Positions 1-6,180 of a stretch of DNA of 20,477 bases are shown one piece after another. The notes below the pieces were generated by a model. It saw nothing but the letters and a program-made list of their open reading frames with translations, was not told the origin of the DNA and searched no databases. The translations under genes were made by a program, and so were the position numbers. The DNA is from Oleispira sp051275515 (GTDB lineage Bacteria > Pseudomonadota > Gammaproteobacteria > Pseudomonadales > Oceanobacteraceae), in contig JBNMOT010000055.1 of assembly GCA_051275515.1 (NCBI GenBank), positions 1 to 20,477 of the forward strand. Direction: 5' to 3'. The first letter of the stretch is position 1; each line of letters opens with the position of its first letter.

Positions 1-324
1 GCCAAACACCGTTTGCACTTGAGTAATGCCAGCACCGATGCCTGTTTTAGCCGCTGTTTTTTGTTGTAAGTAGGGCGCGGCTGACAAATGATCAGCATGC
101 ACGTGAGTTTCTAAAATCCATGCAACTGTCAGTGCTTGATCGCCAATGAAGGCTAAGATTTTATCGGCAAACTGCGTCGTGGTTTTGCCAGATGAATAAT
201 CAAAATCTAAGACGGAATCTATAATCGCACACTGTTTACTGGCACTGTCTTGTATTACATAGCTGTAAGTAAACGTGGGTTCATGAAAAAATGCAGTGAC
301 TATGGGTTGGCTAAGATCATTCAT
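1..324 (-). CDS. MBL-fold metallo-hydrolase, persulfide dioxygenase (ETHE1)-like, N-terminal part
   Basis: The first 108 codons are in the window; the rest runs off the left edge. The protein opens with MNDLSQPIVTAFFHEPTFTY and carries the metal-binding motif HVHADH at residues 74-79, within ETHVHADHLSAAPYL. That motif defines the metallo-beta-lactamase fold, and the surrounding sequence (a short beta-rich N-terminus, then 'DSVLDFDY') resembles ETHE1-type persulfide dioxygenases and their sulfurtransferase-linked relatives, which oxidise glutathione persulfide in sulfide detoxification. The ATG at 322-324 has a GAGGA ribosome binding site (complement of 331-335) six bases upstream. It is transcribed away from the Nudix gene, so 325-597 is a divergent promoter region. 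The fold is secure; the exact substrate cannot be judged without the C-terminal half. Confidence 0.85.
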   Translation of the reverse strand, partial: MNDLSQPIVTAFFHEPTFTYSYVIQDSASKQCAIIDSVLDFDYSSGKTTTQFADKILAFIGDQALTVAWILETHVHADHLSAAPYLQQKTAAKTGIGAGITQVQTVFG

Positions 325-368
325 ACAACGTCCTCAAATACTTTAACTGAAATAATAGATGTTTTTAA

Positions 369-390
369 TCTAACTATATAACCATTTAGA
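369..390. promoter_or_regulatory. imperfect AT-rich inverted repeat, possible operator
   Basis: TCTAA (369-373) and TTAGA (386-390) form an inverted repeat with 12 bases between, with TATATA and ATATA inside or next to it. It lies 45-66 bases upstream of the start of the metallo-hydrolase gene. ArsR-family repressors such as BigR control persulfide dioxygenase genes through AT-rich dyads, so an operator is possible, but the assignment is inference. Confidence 0.2.
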
Positions 391-401
391 TATACCATAT
401 C

Positions 402-414
402 AGACTGACAGTCT
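402..414. promoter_or_regulatory. perfect 13-bp palindrome in divergent promoter region
   Basis: AGACTG-A-CAGTCT is a perfect inverted repeat with a single central base. It sits between the divergent metallo-hydrolase and Nudix genes and is close enough to either promoter to be a regulator binding site. No specific regulator is recognised. Confidence 0.25.
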
Positions 415-433
415 CCTATCCAAGCAGATATTC

Positions 434-461
434 TTTCGGGTTCGTGGGGCTATAGTATAAT
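434..461 (+). promoter_or_regulatory. candidate sigma70 promoter for the Nudix gene cluster
   Basis: A perfect -10 hexamer TATAAT lies at 456-461. The -35 region is poor: TTTCGG at 434-439 with a 16-base spacer is the best fit. Transcription would start near 468, right at the hairpin at 469-491, leaving a leader of about 130 bases before the ATG at 598. The call rests on the -10 alone. Confidence 0.35.
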
Positions 462-468
462 CTAGGCC

Positions 469-491
469 TTATTAGCTTAAACGGCTAATAA
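469..491 (+). other. 5'-leader stem-loop
   Basis: TTATTAGC (469-476) pairs perfectly with GCTAATAA (484-491) around a 7-base loop, and flanking CC/GG can extend the stem with a two-base bulge. No T tract follows on either strand, so it does not look like a terminator. It would be the first structure in the transcript from the promoter at 434-461. Confidence 0.45.
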
Positions 492-597
492 AAGGTTATA
501 AGTCTTTAAATAGATACCGACTATTTATCGAGCACTGAGAGTGAAATTTAAATATTTTTTTCTGTATTCCAAAAGGCATCGGTCGTAAAATAGCCAG

Positions 598-1173
598 ATG
601 ACAAATCAAACTCTTCTAAATCAGCTCATTAATAGCGTACAGCAGTATGAGGGCCGTATTATCAATCAACCCAACCTTATTCAGGCGGGTGTTTTGATTG
701 CAATAACGGATGAGTTAGATCCACACCTCATATTAACGCGGCGGGCTGACCATCTAAATACACACAGTGGTGAAGTTGCATTTGCCGGTGGTAAGCGTGA
801 TGATACTGACCCTGATATCGTTTTTACCGCTCTTCGAGAAGCCTATGAAGAAATAGATCTGGCCTCTCAAAATGTCAGAGTGATTGGTCAGCTCGATCAA
901 GTTGTTTCTCGTTTTGGTTATATTGTTACACCGATTGTGGGGATAATTCCTCCCAATTTGACCTTCACCGCAAATCTAGAAGAGCTGGATGCGGTTTTTA
1001 AAGTCCCTTTACGTTTCTTTTTAGAAAATGAGCCTCATGATTATTTTGAACAGGGTCCCTTTTCTATTCCTAGCTATCATTATGAAGGTTTTCGTATTTG
1101 GGGCTTAACGGCAATGATGATTACTGAAATGGTCAATAATCACTTGAACGCTGATATTGCTATTCGTTTTTAA
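598..1173 (+). CDS. nudL: NudL-type Nudix hydrolase (probable CoA pyrophosphatase)
   Basis: The 191-residue protein matches the CoA-pyrophosphatase branch of the Nudix superfamily, which cuts CoA and its thioesters to 3',5'-ADP and phosphopantetheine (E. coli NudL has about 192 residues). The branch signature spans residues 46-65 as LTRR..., then THSGEVAFAGG. The Nudix helix follows with REAYEE at 80-85, whose glutamates bind Mg2+/Mn2+. Farther on, GYIVTPIVGIIPPNL and 'ELDAVFKVPL' are also typical of the branch. Two family positions differ: the usual LR.H is LNTH here, and the usual FPGG is FAGG. The ATG at 598 has no clear Shine-Dalgarno sequence, only AT-rich leader. The next gene begins 26 bases downstream, suggesting co-transcription. 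Confidence 0.85.
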   Translation: MTNQTLLNQLINSVQQYEGRIINQPNLIQAGVLIAITDELDPHLILTRRADHLNTHSGEVAFAGGKRDDTDPDIVFTALREAYEEIDLASQNVRVIGQLDQVVSRFGYIVTPIVGIIPPNLTFTANLEELDAVFKVPLRFFLENEPHDYFEQGPFSIPSYHYEGFRIWGLTAMMITEMVNNHLNADIAIRF

Positions 1174-1199
1174 AAACTATTGATAATAAGAGAGACCTT

Positions 1200-1751
1200 A
1201 TGTTGTATCAGCTAGGCAAGCGTAAACCTGTTATTGAGGGTGCTCACTTTATTGCGGATAGTGCCAGTATCATTGGTTCGGTGATCCTAAAAGAGAATGC
1301 GAGTATTTGGTTTAACTGCGTAATTCGCGGTGATAATGATGTAATTACTATTGGTGAAAATAGCAACGTCCAAGATGGTGCGGTATTGCACACGGATCCA
1401 GGATTTAAGTTAACGCTGGGTAAAGGGGTCACTATTGGTCATAACGCCATGGTGCATGGTTGCGAGGTGGGTGACTTTAGCTTAATTGGTATTAATGCAG
1501 TGGTACTCAATGGCGCTAAAATTGGTAAGTATTGTTTAATTGGTGCTAATACGTTTATTCCTGAAAAGATGGACATTCCAGATGGCTCGTTGGTCGTTGG
1601 TTCGCCTGCTGTGATAAAACGTCAATTGTCGGAACAGCAGCAAAAGATGTTAGAACTTGGAGCGCACCACTATGTGCAAAACGGACAGCGTTATGCCAAA
1701 GAATTAACGCCCATAAAAATTGAAGATGCGCGAGTGAAAAGCGTTGAGTAA
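1200..1751 (+). CDS. gamma-carbonic-anhydrase-like hexapeptide-repeat protein (YrdA type)
   Basis: This 183-residue protein is a left-handed beta-helix of the gamma-carbonic anhydrase family, close in length to E. coli YrdA (184). Hexapeptide turns run from about residue 15 to 135. The three zinc-type histidines are present: H64 (in AVLHTD), H81 and H86 (in TIGHNAMVHGC). N39 and R43-D45 ('FNCVIRGDND') match conserved active-site surroundings. A C-terminal helix after residue 140 would pack against the trimer. Many bacterial members show weak or no carbonic anhydrase activity, so the enzyme function is inferred. The ATG at 1200 is preceded by AGAGAG. It is probably co-transcribed with the Nudix gene upstream. 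Confidence 0.88.
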   Translation: MLYQLGKRKPVIEGAHFIADSASIIGSVILKENASIWFNCVIRGDNDVITIGENSNVQDGAVLHTDPGFKLTLGKGVTIGHNAMVHGCEVGDFSLIGINAVVLNGAKIGKYCLIGANTFIPEKMDIPDGSLVVGSPAVIKRQLSEQQQKMLELGAHHYVQNGQRYAKELTPIKIEDARVKSVE

Positions 1752-1803
1752 TAGCATGCTTACAAATATGAGCGTGACAACATAGTATAAGGGCGTACTC
1801 GCA

Positions 1804-2031
1804 GTGGACGGTAAAAAGAAATCAATACCCAGCAGCAAGGTTGAGAATACAGTGGTTAAATCACCCTGTGTTAATATTTGCTGTTTGAATGAAGAGGATG
1901 TTTGTTTAGGTTGCTATCGCAGTTGTGACGAAATTTGCAAGTGGGGTGCGATGAATAATGAACAGCGTAATGATGTTATGAAAAAGGTCGCTGAACGAGA
2001 GCAAGACAGCGGCAATATGATGAAAATATAA
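1804..2031 (+). CDS. DUF1289 family cysteine-rich protein
   Basis: A 75-residue protein with the DUF1289 signature: SPCVNICCLNEEDVCLGCYR at residues 20-39, then the 'EICKWG' segment. C22, C26, C34 and C37 are spaced for metal binding, and three extra cysteines (C27, C41, C45) are present. The biochemical role of the family is not established to my knowledge. The start is a GTG at 1804, with AAGGG about 11 bases upstream; an in-frame GTG at 1852 would still keep the whole conserved domain. It lies 52 bases after the carbonic-anhydrase-like gene and 30 bases before purT, whose promoter may lie in its 3' end. Confidence 0.82.
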   Translation: MDGKKKSIPSSKVENTVVKSPCVNICCLNEEDVCLGCYRSCDEICKWGAMNNEQRNDVMKKVAEREQDSGNMMKI

Positions 2032-2032
2032 T
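2003..2032 (+). promoter_or_regulatory. candidate purT promoter
   Basis: AAGACA (2003-2008), an 18-base spacer and a perfect TATAAT (2027-2032) overlap the last codons of the DUF1289 gene. Transcription would start about 23 bases before the purT ATG. I see no purine-repressor (PurR) operator nearby. Confidence 0.35.
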
Positions 2033-2061
2033 GTCTATTGCTTTAAAAACTAGGATGTACT

Positions 2062-3258
2062 ATGACAATTTTAGGGACACCGTTTTCGCCTTCTGCAACA
2101 AAAGTTTTATTATGCGGGGCGGGAGAGTTGGGTAAAGAAGTCGCGATCGAATTCCAGCGTTTAGGGTGCGAAGTCATTGCGTTAGACCGTTATGATAACG
2201 CCCCAGCCATGCAAGTTGCGGATCGTAGCTATACGTTAAGTATGCTGGATGGTGATGCGTTAGAAAAAATTATTAAAGACGAAAAACCTGATTATATTAT
2301 TCCTGAAATCGAAGCCATTGCGACGGATACCTTGGCTGAGTTAGAACGTCAGGGGTTTAATATCGTGCCATCCGCCCGTGCGACTCAGTTAACAATGAAT
2401 CGTGAAGGTATACGGCGTCTAGCGGCAGAAACTTTAGAAATTCCAACGTCGAGTTATATTTTTGCCGACAATAAAACAGATTTTGTCACAGCGGTTAGAA
2501 GCATTGGCATGCCATGTGTTGTTAAGCCTATTATGAGTTCTTCAGGCAAAGGACAAAGTACTTTAAAAGATGACAGTGAAGTCGATGCCGCTTGGGATTA
2601 TGCCCAAAAAGGTGGTCGAGCAGGCGCGGGCAAAGTCATCGTTGAAGGTTTTGTTGATTTTGATTATGAAATTACCTTGTTAACTATTCGACATAACAAT
2701 GAACAAGGTCTTCTTGTGACGAGTTTTTGTCAGCCCATTGGTCATCGTCAGGAAAATGGAGATTACCAAGAGTCATGGCAGCCGCAAGCAATGTCTAAAA
2801 TAGCATTGAAGCGCGCGAAAGAAGTCGCAGAAAAAGTAACAACAGAACTCGGTGGGCGCGGATTATTTGGTGTAGAGCTTTTTGTTAAGGGTGATGACGT
2901 TATTTTTAGTGAAGTTTCTCCGCGTCCGCATGACACCGGTTTAGTGACGTTAATCTCTCAAGACCTGTCGGAGTTTGCGTTGCATGTACGCGCTATTTTA
3001 GGTTTGCCTATTCCCAATATTGTTCAGCATGGTGCGTCGGCTTCCGCTGTATTATTAGTATCGGGTGAATCCAATAATATTCGTTACTCTGGACTCGATA
3101 AAGCGTTAGCTGAAATTAATACGCAGTTACGTATCTTTGGTAAACCTGACGTTTCTGGGCAGCGCCGAATGGGTGTTGCTTTAGCTCGTGGGACTGAAGT
3201 GGGTCATGCTTGTCGCAAAGCATTGGCGGTGATTAAGTCAATTAAGGTGACCTTGTAA
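2062..3258 (+). CDS. purT: formate-dependent phosphoribosylglycinamide formyltransferase PurT (GAR transformylase 2)
   Basis: PurT makes formylglycinamide ribonucleotide (FGAR) from GAR, formate and ATP, the third step of purine synthesis, in the cytoplasm. At 398 residues it matches the family (E. coli 392). The N-terminal pre-ATP-grasp domain has LLCGAGELGKEVAIE (residues 16-30). The ATP-grasp core shows CVVKPIMSSSGKGQS, then 'RAGAGKVIVEGFVDFDYEI', and the metal site 'FGVELF...SEVSPRPHDTG'. The binding segment GHRQENGDYQESWQP is also present. Start: ATG at 2062 with AGGA seven to eight bases upstream. A bidirectional terminator follows at 3305-3339. No truncation or unusual feature. Confidence 0.97.
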   Translation: MTILGTPFSPSATKVLLCGAGELGKEVAIEFQRLGCEVIALDRYDNAPAMQVADRSYTLSMLDGDALEKIIKDEKPDYIIPEIEAIATDTLAELERQGFNIVPSARATQLTMNREGIRRLAAETLEIPTSSYIFADNKTDFVTAVRSIGMPCVVKPIMSSSGKGQSTLKDDSEVDAAWDYAQKGGRAGAGKVIVEGFVDFDYEITLLTIRHNNEQGLLVTSFCQPIGHRQENGDYQESWQPQAMSKIALKRAKEVAEKVTTELGGRGLFGVELFVKGDDVIFSEVSPRPHDTGLVTLISQDLSEFALHVRAILGLPIPNIVQHGASASAVLLVSGESNNIRYSGLDKALAEINTQLRIFGKPDVSGQRRMGVALARGTEVGHACRKALAVIKSIKVTL

Positions 3259-3304
3259 GACTTAATTGCATCACTAAAATGAACAGATAAATTGAATAAC
3301 TAAA

Positions 3305-3339
3305 TTTGAATAGCACTGGGTAAATCAGTGCTATTCAAA
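3305..3339. terminator. bidirectional terminator between purT and the glycosyltransferase gene
   Basis: A perfect 14-bp stem, TTTGAATAGCACTG (3305-3318) with CAGTGCTATTCAAA (3326-3339), closes on a 7-base loop. It lies between two converging genes. The stem ends in AAA/TTT but lacks a long T tract after it on the + strand; on the - strand the following bases are T-rich (TTTAGTTATT). Confidence 0.7.
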
Positions 3340-3366
3340 ACTCCAATTATTGATAAAAGGCTTTGG

Positions 3367-4668
3367 TTAATCTTTATTTTTAGCCTCAATCCATTGCGCC
3401 ATATACTGCGTACTTTTCATAGAATGATGACGCAGCATTAAACCAAAAAAATTATTTTTTCTAAACAGTATTAAGCTTTCATGTTGGCTTATTAGTCGAG
3501 AAATGAACTGTCCTTGCCAGTAGTCTCTATCGTACTGTTGTTTTAAAATTTCAAATCCATTTTTTTGATATTGTTGGTAAGCTGATGCGTCTTGGTACGC
3601 ATTTACGGCGGCATCGGCGAATGATGATGGCTCGGCTATCATGTTTTCTAATGGAATAATTTTACCATTCCAATTTAATTTTTCTTCAGTCGGTTGTAAT
3701 TGAGTGTTCTCTAGATTTATCATCCCTTCAGCACCGATGCTGGTGGTGATATTGGGTGTGCCGCACGCCATCGCATCGCTGAACTTGCCTTTTATGCCTG
3801 CACCAAAACGAATGGGGGCTAATAGAACCCTAGCATTCTTGATCACGGTGTTAGCATCTTCAGCCCAACCTTTTATATGAAATCCTTGTTTTGCATTGTG
3901 CAGTTGAGTCGCTTTAGGGGGGGGGTATGCTCCGTATATATGCATCTCCGCTTTTGGCAGCTGTTTGCGAATTAAAGGCCAGATATGTTGTTTTAATTGC
4001 AATACCACGTCCCAGTTAGGCGCATGGCGAAAATTACCAATACTGATAAAATGCGCTCTTTCTTCGAAGCTGGGTAGCTGTTTTATGTCGTCTTCGTTTA
4101 ACGGCGATAACATAAAAGGTAAGTATAGCAATTGCTGTTTAGGGACTTGGAAATGTTCCATTAACAGAGCGACTTCTACAGGAGAAATCATTAAGGTAAG
4201 GTCACTGCGAAAAATGGCGGCGATTTCTCGTATGGCTAGGTCACTGTGTAAGTACTGGCTTATTTGAGCGGGTTCAAGAATATCAAATATAGAGCCTTTT
4301 TTTATCGCCCTTTGTCGAGCGTTTCTCAGGCTGTGTAGGTCTTCGGTATTTAAAATACGCAATGCATTCGGGCAGAACTTCTCTACCCGCCAGCCAAATT
4401 GCTCCTCCATCATAAAGCGATCAAAAATCACCATGTCAGGATTTAATTCAGTGATGTAATGGTCAAAACTTGCGTTATTCAGCTCAATGTCTTGGCAAAG
4501 TACATCATGCTGAGTCAAATCGGCCATGTGTTCGCTCAGTTGTGCAGGACTAGCGAAGGTTACTTGCCAGTCTTGTGCGCGCACAGCCGTTATTAACTGC
4601 ATCATTCGGCTTCCGGCCGCAGAGGAATTAGGCTCTGGCCATACATAACCAATAATTAAAATATTCAT
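3367..4668 (-). CDS. GT-B fold glycosyltransferase (group 1 / GT4-like)
   Basis: A 433-residue protein with a two-domain GT-B glycosyltransferase layout. The N-terminal Rossmann half starts MNILIIGYVWPEPNSSAAGS, where the WPEPNSSAAG loop is the usual acceptor-side glycine-rich segment. The C-terminal nucleotide-sugar domain (about 205-330) begins 'FISIGNFRHAPNWDVV' and contains GWAED (267-271), then RFGAGIKGKFSDAMACGTP (287-305), the equivalent of the family's donor-binding helix. Donor and acceptor sugars cannot be predicted. There is no signal peptide or clear membrane helix, so it probably works at the cytoplasmic face on a lipid-linked or soluble acceptor. The ATG at 4668 has a weak Shine-Dalgarno but a good promoter upstream. 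A run of nine G's (C's in the coding strand) at 3917-3925 lies within the 'PPP' codons and could slip. It is divergent from the oxygenase gene. Confidence 0.85.
   Translation of the reverse strand: MNILIIGYVWPEPNSSAAGSRMMQLITAVRAQDWQVTFASPAQLSEHMADLTQHDVLCQDIELNNASFDHYITELNPDMVIFDRFMMEEQFGWRVEKFCPNALRILNTEDLHSLRNARQRAIKKGSIFDILEPAQISQYLHSDLAIREIAAIFRSDLTLMISPVEVALLMEHFQVPKQQLLYLPFMLSPLNEDDIKQLPSFEERAHFISIGNFRHAPNWDVVLQLKQHIWPLIRKQLPKAEMHIYGAYPPPKATQLHNAKQGFHIKGWAEDANTVIKNARVLLAPIRFGAGIKGKFSDAMACGTPNITTSIGAEGMINLENTQLQPTEEKLNWNGKIIPLENMIAEPSSFADAAVNAYQDASAYQQYQKNGFEILKQQYDRDYWQGQFISRLISQHESLILFRKNNFFGLMLRHHSMKSTQYMAQWIEAKNKD
3917..3925. repeat. nine-base G homopolymer inside glycosyltransferase gene
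   Basis: Nine consecutive G's on the + strand read as C's in the gene and encode the Pro-Pro-Pro of residues 249-251. It is the longest G/C homopolymer I noticed in the window. A change of one base would truncate the enzyme, the layout seen in phase-variable surface-sugar genes. Confidence 0.9.
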
Positions 4669-4720
4669 AGGAGCTACTCGTTTAGAGACTTAAAACCATT
4701 TTGCAGGTATAAGATTAGTC

Positions 4721-4750
4721 ATTATAAAGAAGTCATTGTAACCGTGTTAA
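4721..4750 (-). promoter_or_regulatory. sigma70-type promoter of the glycosyltransferase gene
   Basis: Reading the - strand, TTAACA (4750-4745), an 18-base spacer and a perfect TATAAT (4726-4721) form a good sigma70 promoter. The start would fall near 4714, giving a leader of about 46 bases before the ATG at 4668. Confidence 0.55.
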
Positions 4751-4828
4751 ATATACTGGCTAACAGTAGTGATTTGGGTCAGTAGGCAAGGTTTGCTAGC
4801 TACACTTTTATTTTCTTCTTCTGTATAT

Positions 4829-4855
4829 TGCAGCAATTAAATATTATGTGCTGCA
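4829..4855. promoter_or_regulatory. inverted repeat TGCAGCA-N13-TGCTGCA, possible operator
   Basis: Perfect 7-bp arms at 4829-4835 and 4849-4855 flank an AT-rich 13-base centre. It lies just upstream of the oxygenase gene, in the divergent region shared with the glycosyltransferase. Arm spacing suits a dimeric regulator; it could equally form an RNA hairpin if transcription starts upstream. Confidence 0.3.
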
Positions 4856-4878
4856 TTACGTGTAGATAATGACGATAA

Positions 4879-6132
4879 GTGCAGTTATTTGGAGTTATAT
4901 ATGTTTCGATTGATAGTATTACGCTTTCTGGAGAGGTAGAACGTCAGTGTTCTATTGATTCGGTTATTCCCCGAACACTAGCGGGTGAGTTAATCATCGT
5001 ACGAAGAGGTATGCAGGATTTAGAACTTTTTGATCAAACTGTAGATCTTGTGATTAACAGTATTGAAGCGGTATGTGGCTTGGAAGTCGCTGCTGCCGTA
5101 AAAAATGATGGTGTTGAGAAAATTCATTTGCACGTAGGGCTTGATCAAGTAGAAGCTGTTTATGCTAAAGCTCGAGTAGAGCTTGCTTTAAAAATGCCTG
5201 CTGTAACGGCCAAAACCTTTGAGAAATTGGGTGTTTCTGAGGATTTCTTTATTCATAATGCTTCACTTATTCGCCTTATGATGCCCTTTGATGTTATGAA
5301 GTCTAAACAAAAAGAATTTAAGAAGCATCTGGGAAAGCTAACACTCCATGGTCCTCATCATGATCATTATCAAAACGTCCCGATCAATGCGATCAATACA
5401 TGGACCGCGGTGGGTCGTGTAGATTCTAACAATGGCATGCTTATTTATCCCGAAGTTTGGGGTAAAAATTTACCCATAGAAAATGGTGAGGTACGTCACG
5501 ATCAGTACCTAGGAAAGCCCGTTGCTTTGGATATGGATCCTGGTGATATTCTTATTTTTCATAGTAATCATATGCATGCGTCTCGTATCAACTCGACGGA
5601 TGATACGCGGATTGTTTTGACTAACCGAATTTGTTTAGACAAACCTCAGTATCCTGACGCAGCTCGTCCACAAAAGTATTTTCTCTCGTCGGCTTTTCCT
5701 GCTGATATTGATCTAGCCACTCTATTTTCTCGCAAAGGTTTTGTGGGTAATAAGAGAAAGCATTTGAAAACGGGTCTAAGTAAGGCCGTTCATAAAATGG
5801 CAACCAAGGTCGGGCTTGATTTTATAAAATATCCCACTGAAACAAGCAATGCGATTTCTTTAGAACCCGTTGATATCAACCAGTTAGCTAAGACGTTATC
5901 TGATGGCGATATAGCCGTTATTGATGACAAAACATGTGCAGCTAAAATTGATAGAAAAGTAATTTCTTTTGGACGACAGTGCCCTCATCAGGGAGCTGAC
6001 CTTGCATTAGGTTTTATTGAAGATGGACAAGTATTCTGCCCACACCATGGTTTGAAGCTATGCTTGAAAACAGGTGAGGCCTCTTGTTCTTCTATTAAAA
6101 ATCTTAAAGTAGAAGAATTGAAAATATTATGA
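4879..6132 (+). CDS. PhyH-type 2-oxoglutarate/Fe(II) dioxygenase fused to a C-terminal Rieske [2Fe-2S] domain
   Basis: Counted from a GTG at 4879 the protein has 417 residues. Residues 120-260 look like a phytanoyl-CoA dioxygenase (PhyH) domain: iron ligands H160-x-D162 and H233, with R244 placed to bind 2-oxoglutarate. 'NNGMLIYPEVWGKNLPI' and GDILIFHSNHMHAS are typical of this fold. Residues about 325-417 form a Rieske domain with a complete ligand set: C368-P-H370, a 16-residue gap, then C387-P-H-H390. Classical Rieske oxygenases have the Rieske domain first and a different catalytic fold, so this order and pairing are unusual. The reaction is probably hydroxylation of an unknown substrate; the cluster may supply electrons or re-reduce the iron (inference). 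The start is doubtful: GTG 4879 lacks a Shine-Dalgarno, whereas GGAG at 4891-4894 fits an ATG at 4901 one frame away. Confidence 0.85.
   Translation: MQLFGVIYVSIDSITLSGEVERQCSIDSVIPRTLAGELIIVRRGMQDLELFDQTVDLVINSIEAVCGLEVAAAVKNDGVEKIHLHVGLDQVEAVYAKARVELALKMPAVTAKTFEKLGVSEDFFIHNASLIRLMMPFDVMKSKQKEFKKHLGKLTLHGPHHDHYQNVPINAINTWTAVGRVDSNNGMLIYPEVWGKNLPIENGEVRHDQYLGKPVALDMDPGDILIFHSNHMHASRINSTDDTRIVLTNRICLDKPQYPDAARPQKYFLSSAFPADIDLATLFSRKGFVGNKRKHLKTGLSKAVHKMATKVGLDFIKYPTETSNAISLEPVDINQLAKTLSDGDIAVIDDKTCAAKIDRKVISFGRQCPHQGADLALGFIEDGQVFCPHHGLKLCLKTGEASCSSIKNLKVEELKIL
4891..4940 (+). other. strong ribosome binding site and ATG out of frame with the oxygenase gene
   Basis: GGAG (4891-4894) lies six bases before an ATG at 4901. 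Read in that frame the ATG gives a 12-codon peptide ending at TAG 4938-4940. One extra base in the TTT run at 4904-4906 would join this ATG to the oxygenase frame, giving a start MFSIDSITLSGEVERQ. It is either a 1-base loss (natural or a sequencing error) or a small leader peptide. Confidence 0.55.
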
Positions 6133-6162
6133 AAATTTGGCGATGAAGCCAATTTCCATAAT
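6126..6162. terminator. bidirectional terminator between oxygenase and PP-loop genes
   Basis: ATTATG followed by TTTGGC pairs with GCCAAT followed by CATAAT around the loop GATGAA, with a one-base bulge and a mismatch. The stem overlaps the oxygenase stop codon and is followed by T/A-rich sequence. It lies between converging genes and probably serves both. Confidence 0.5.
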
Positions 6163-6180
6163 ATTTGATATATATTTATC

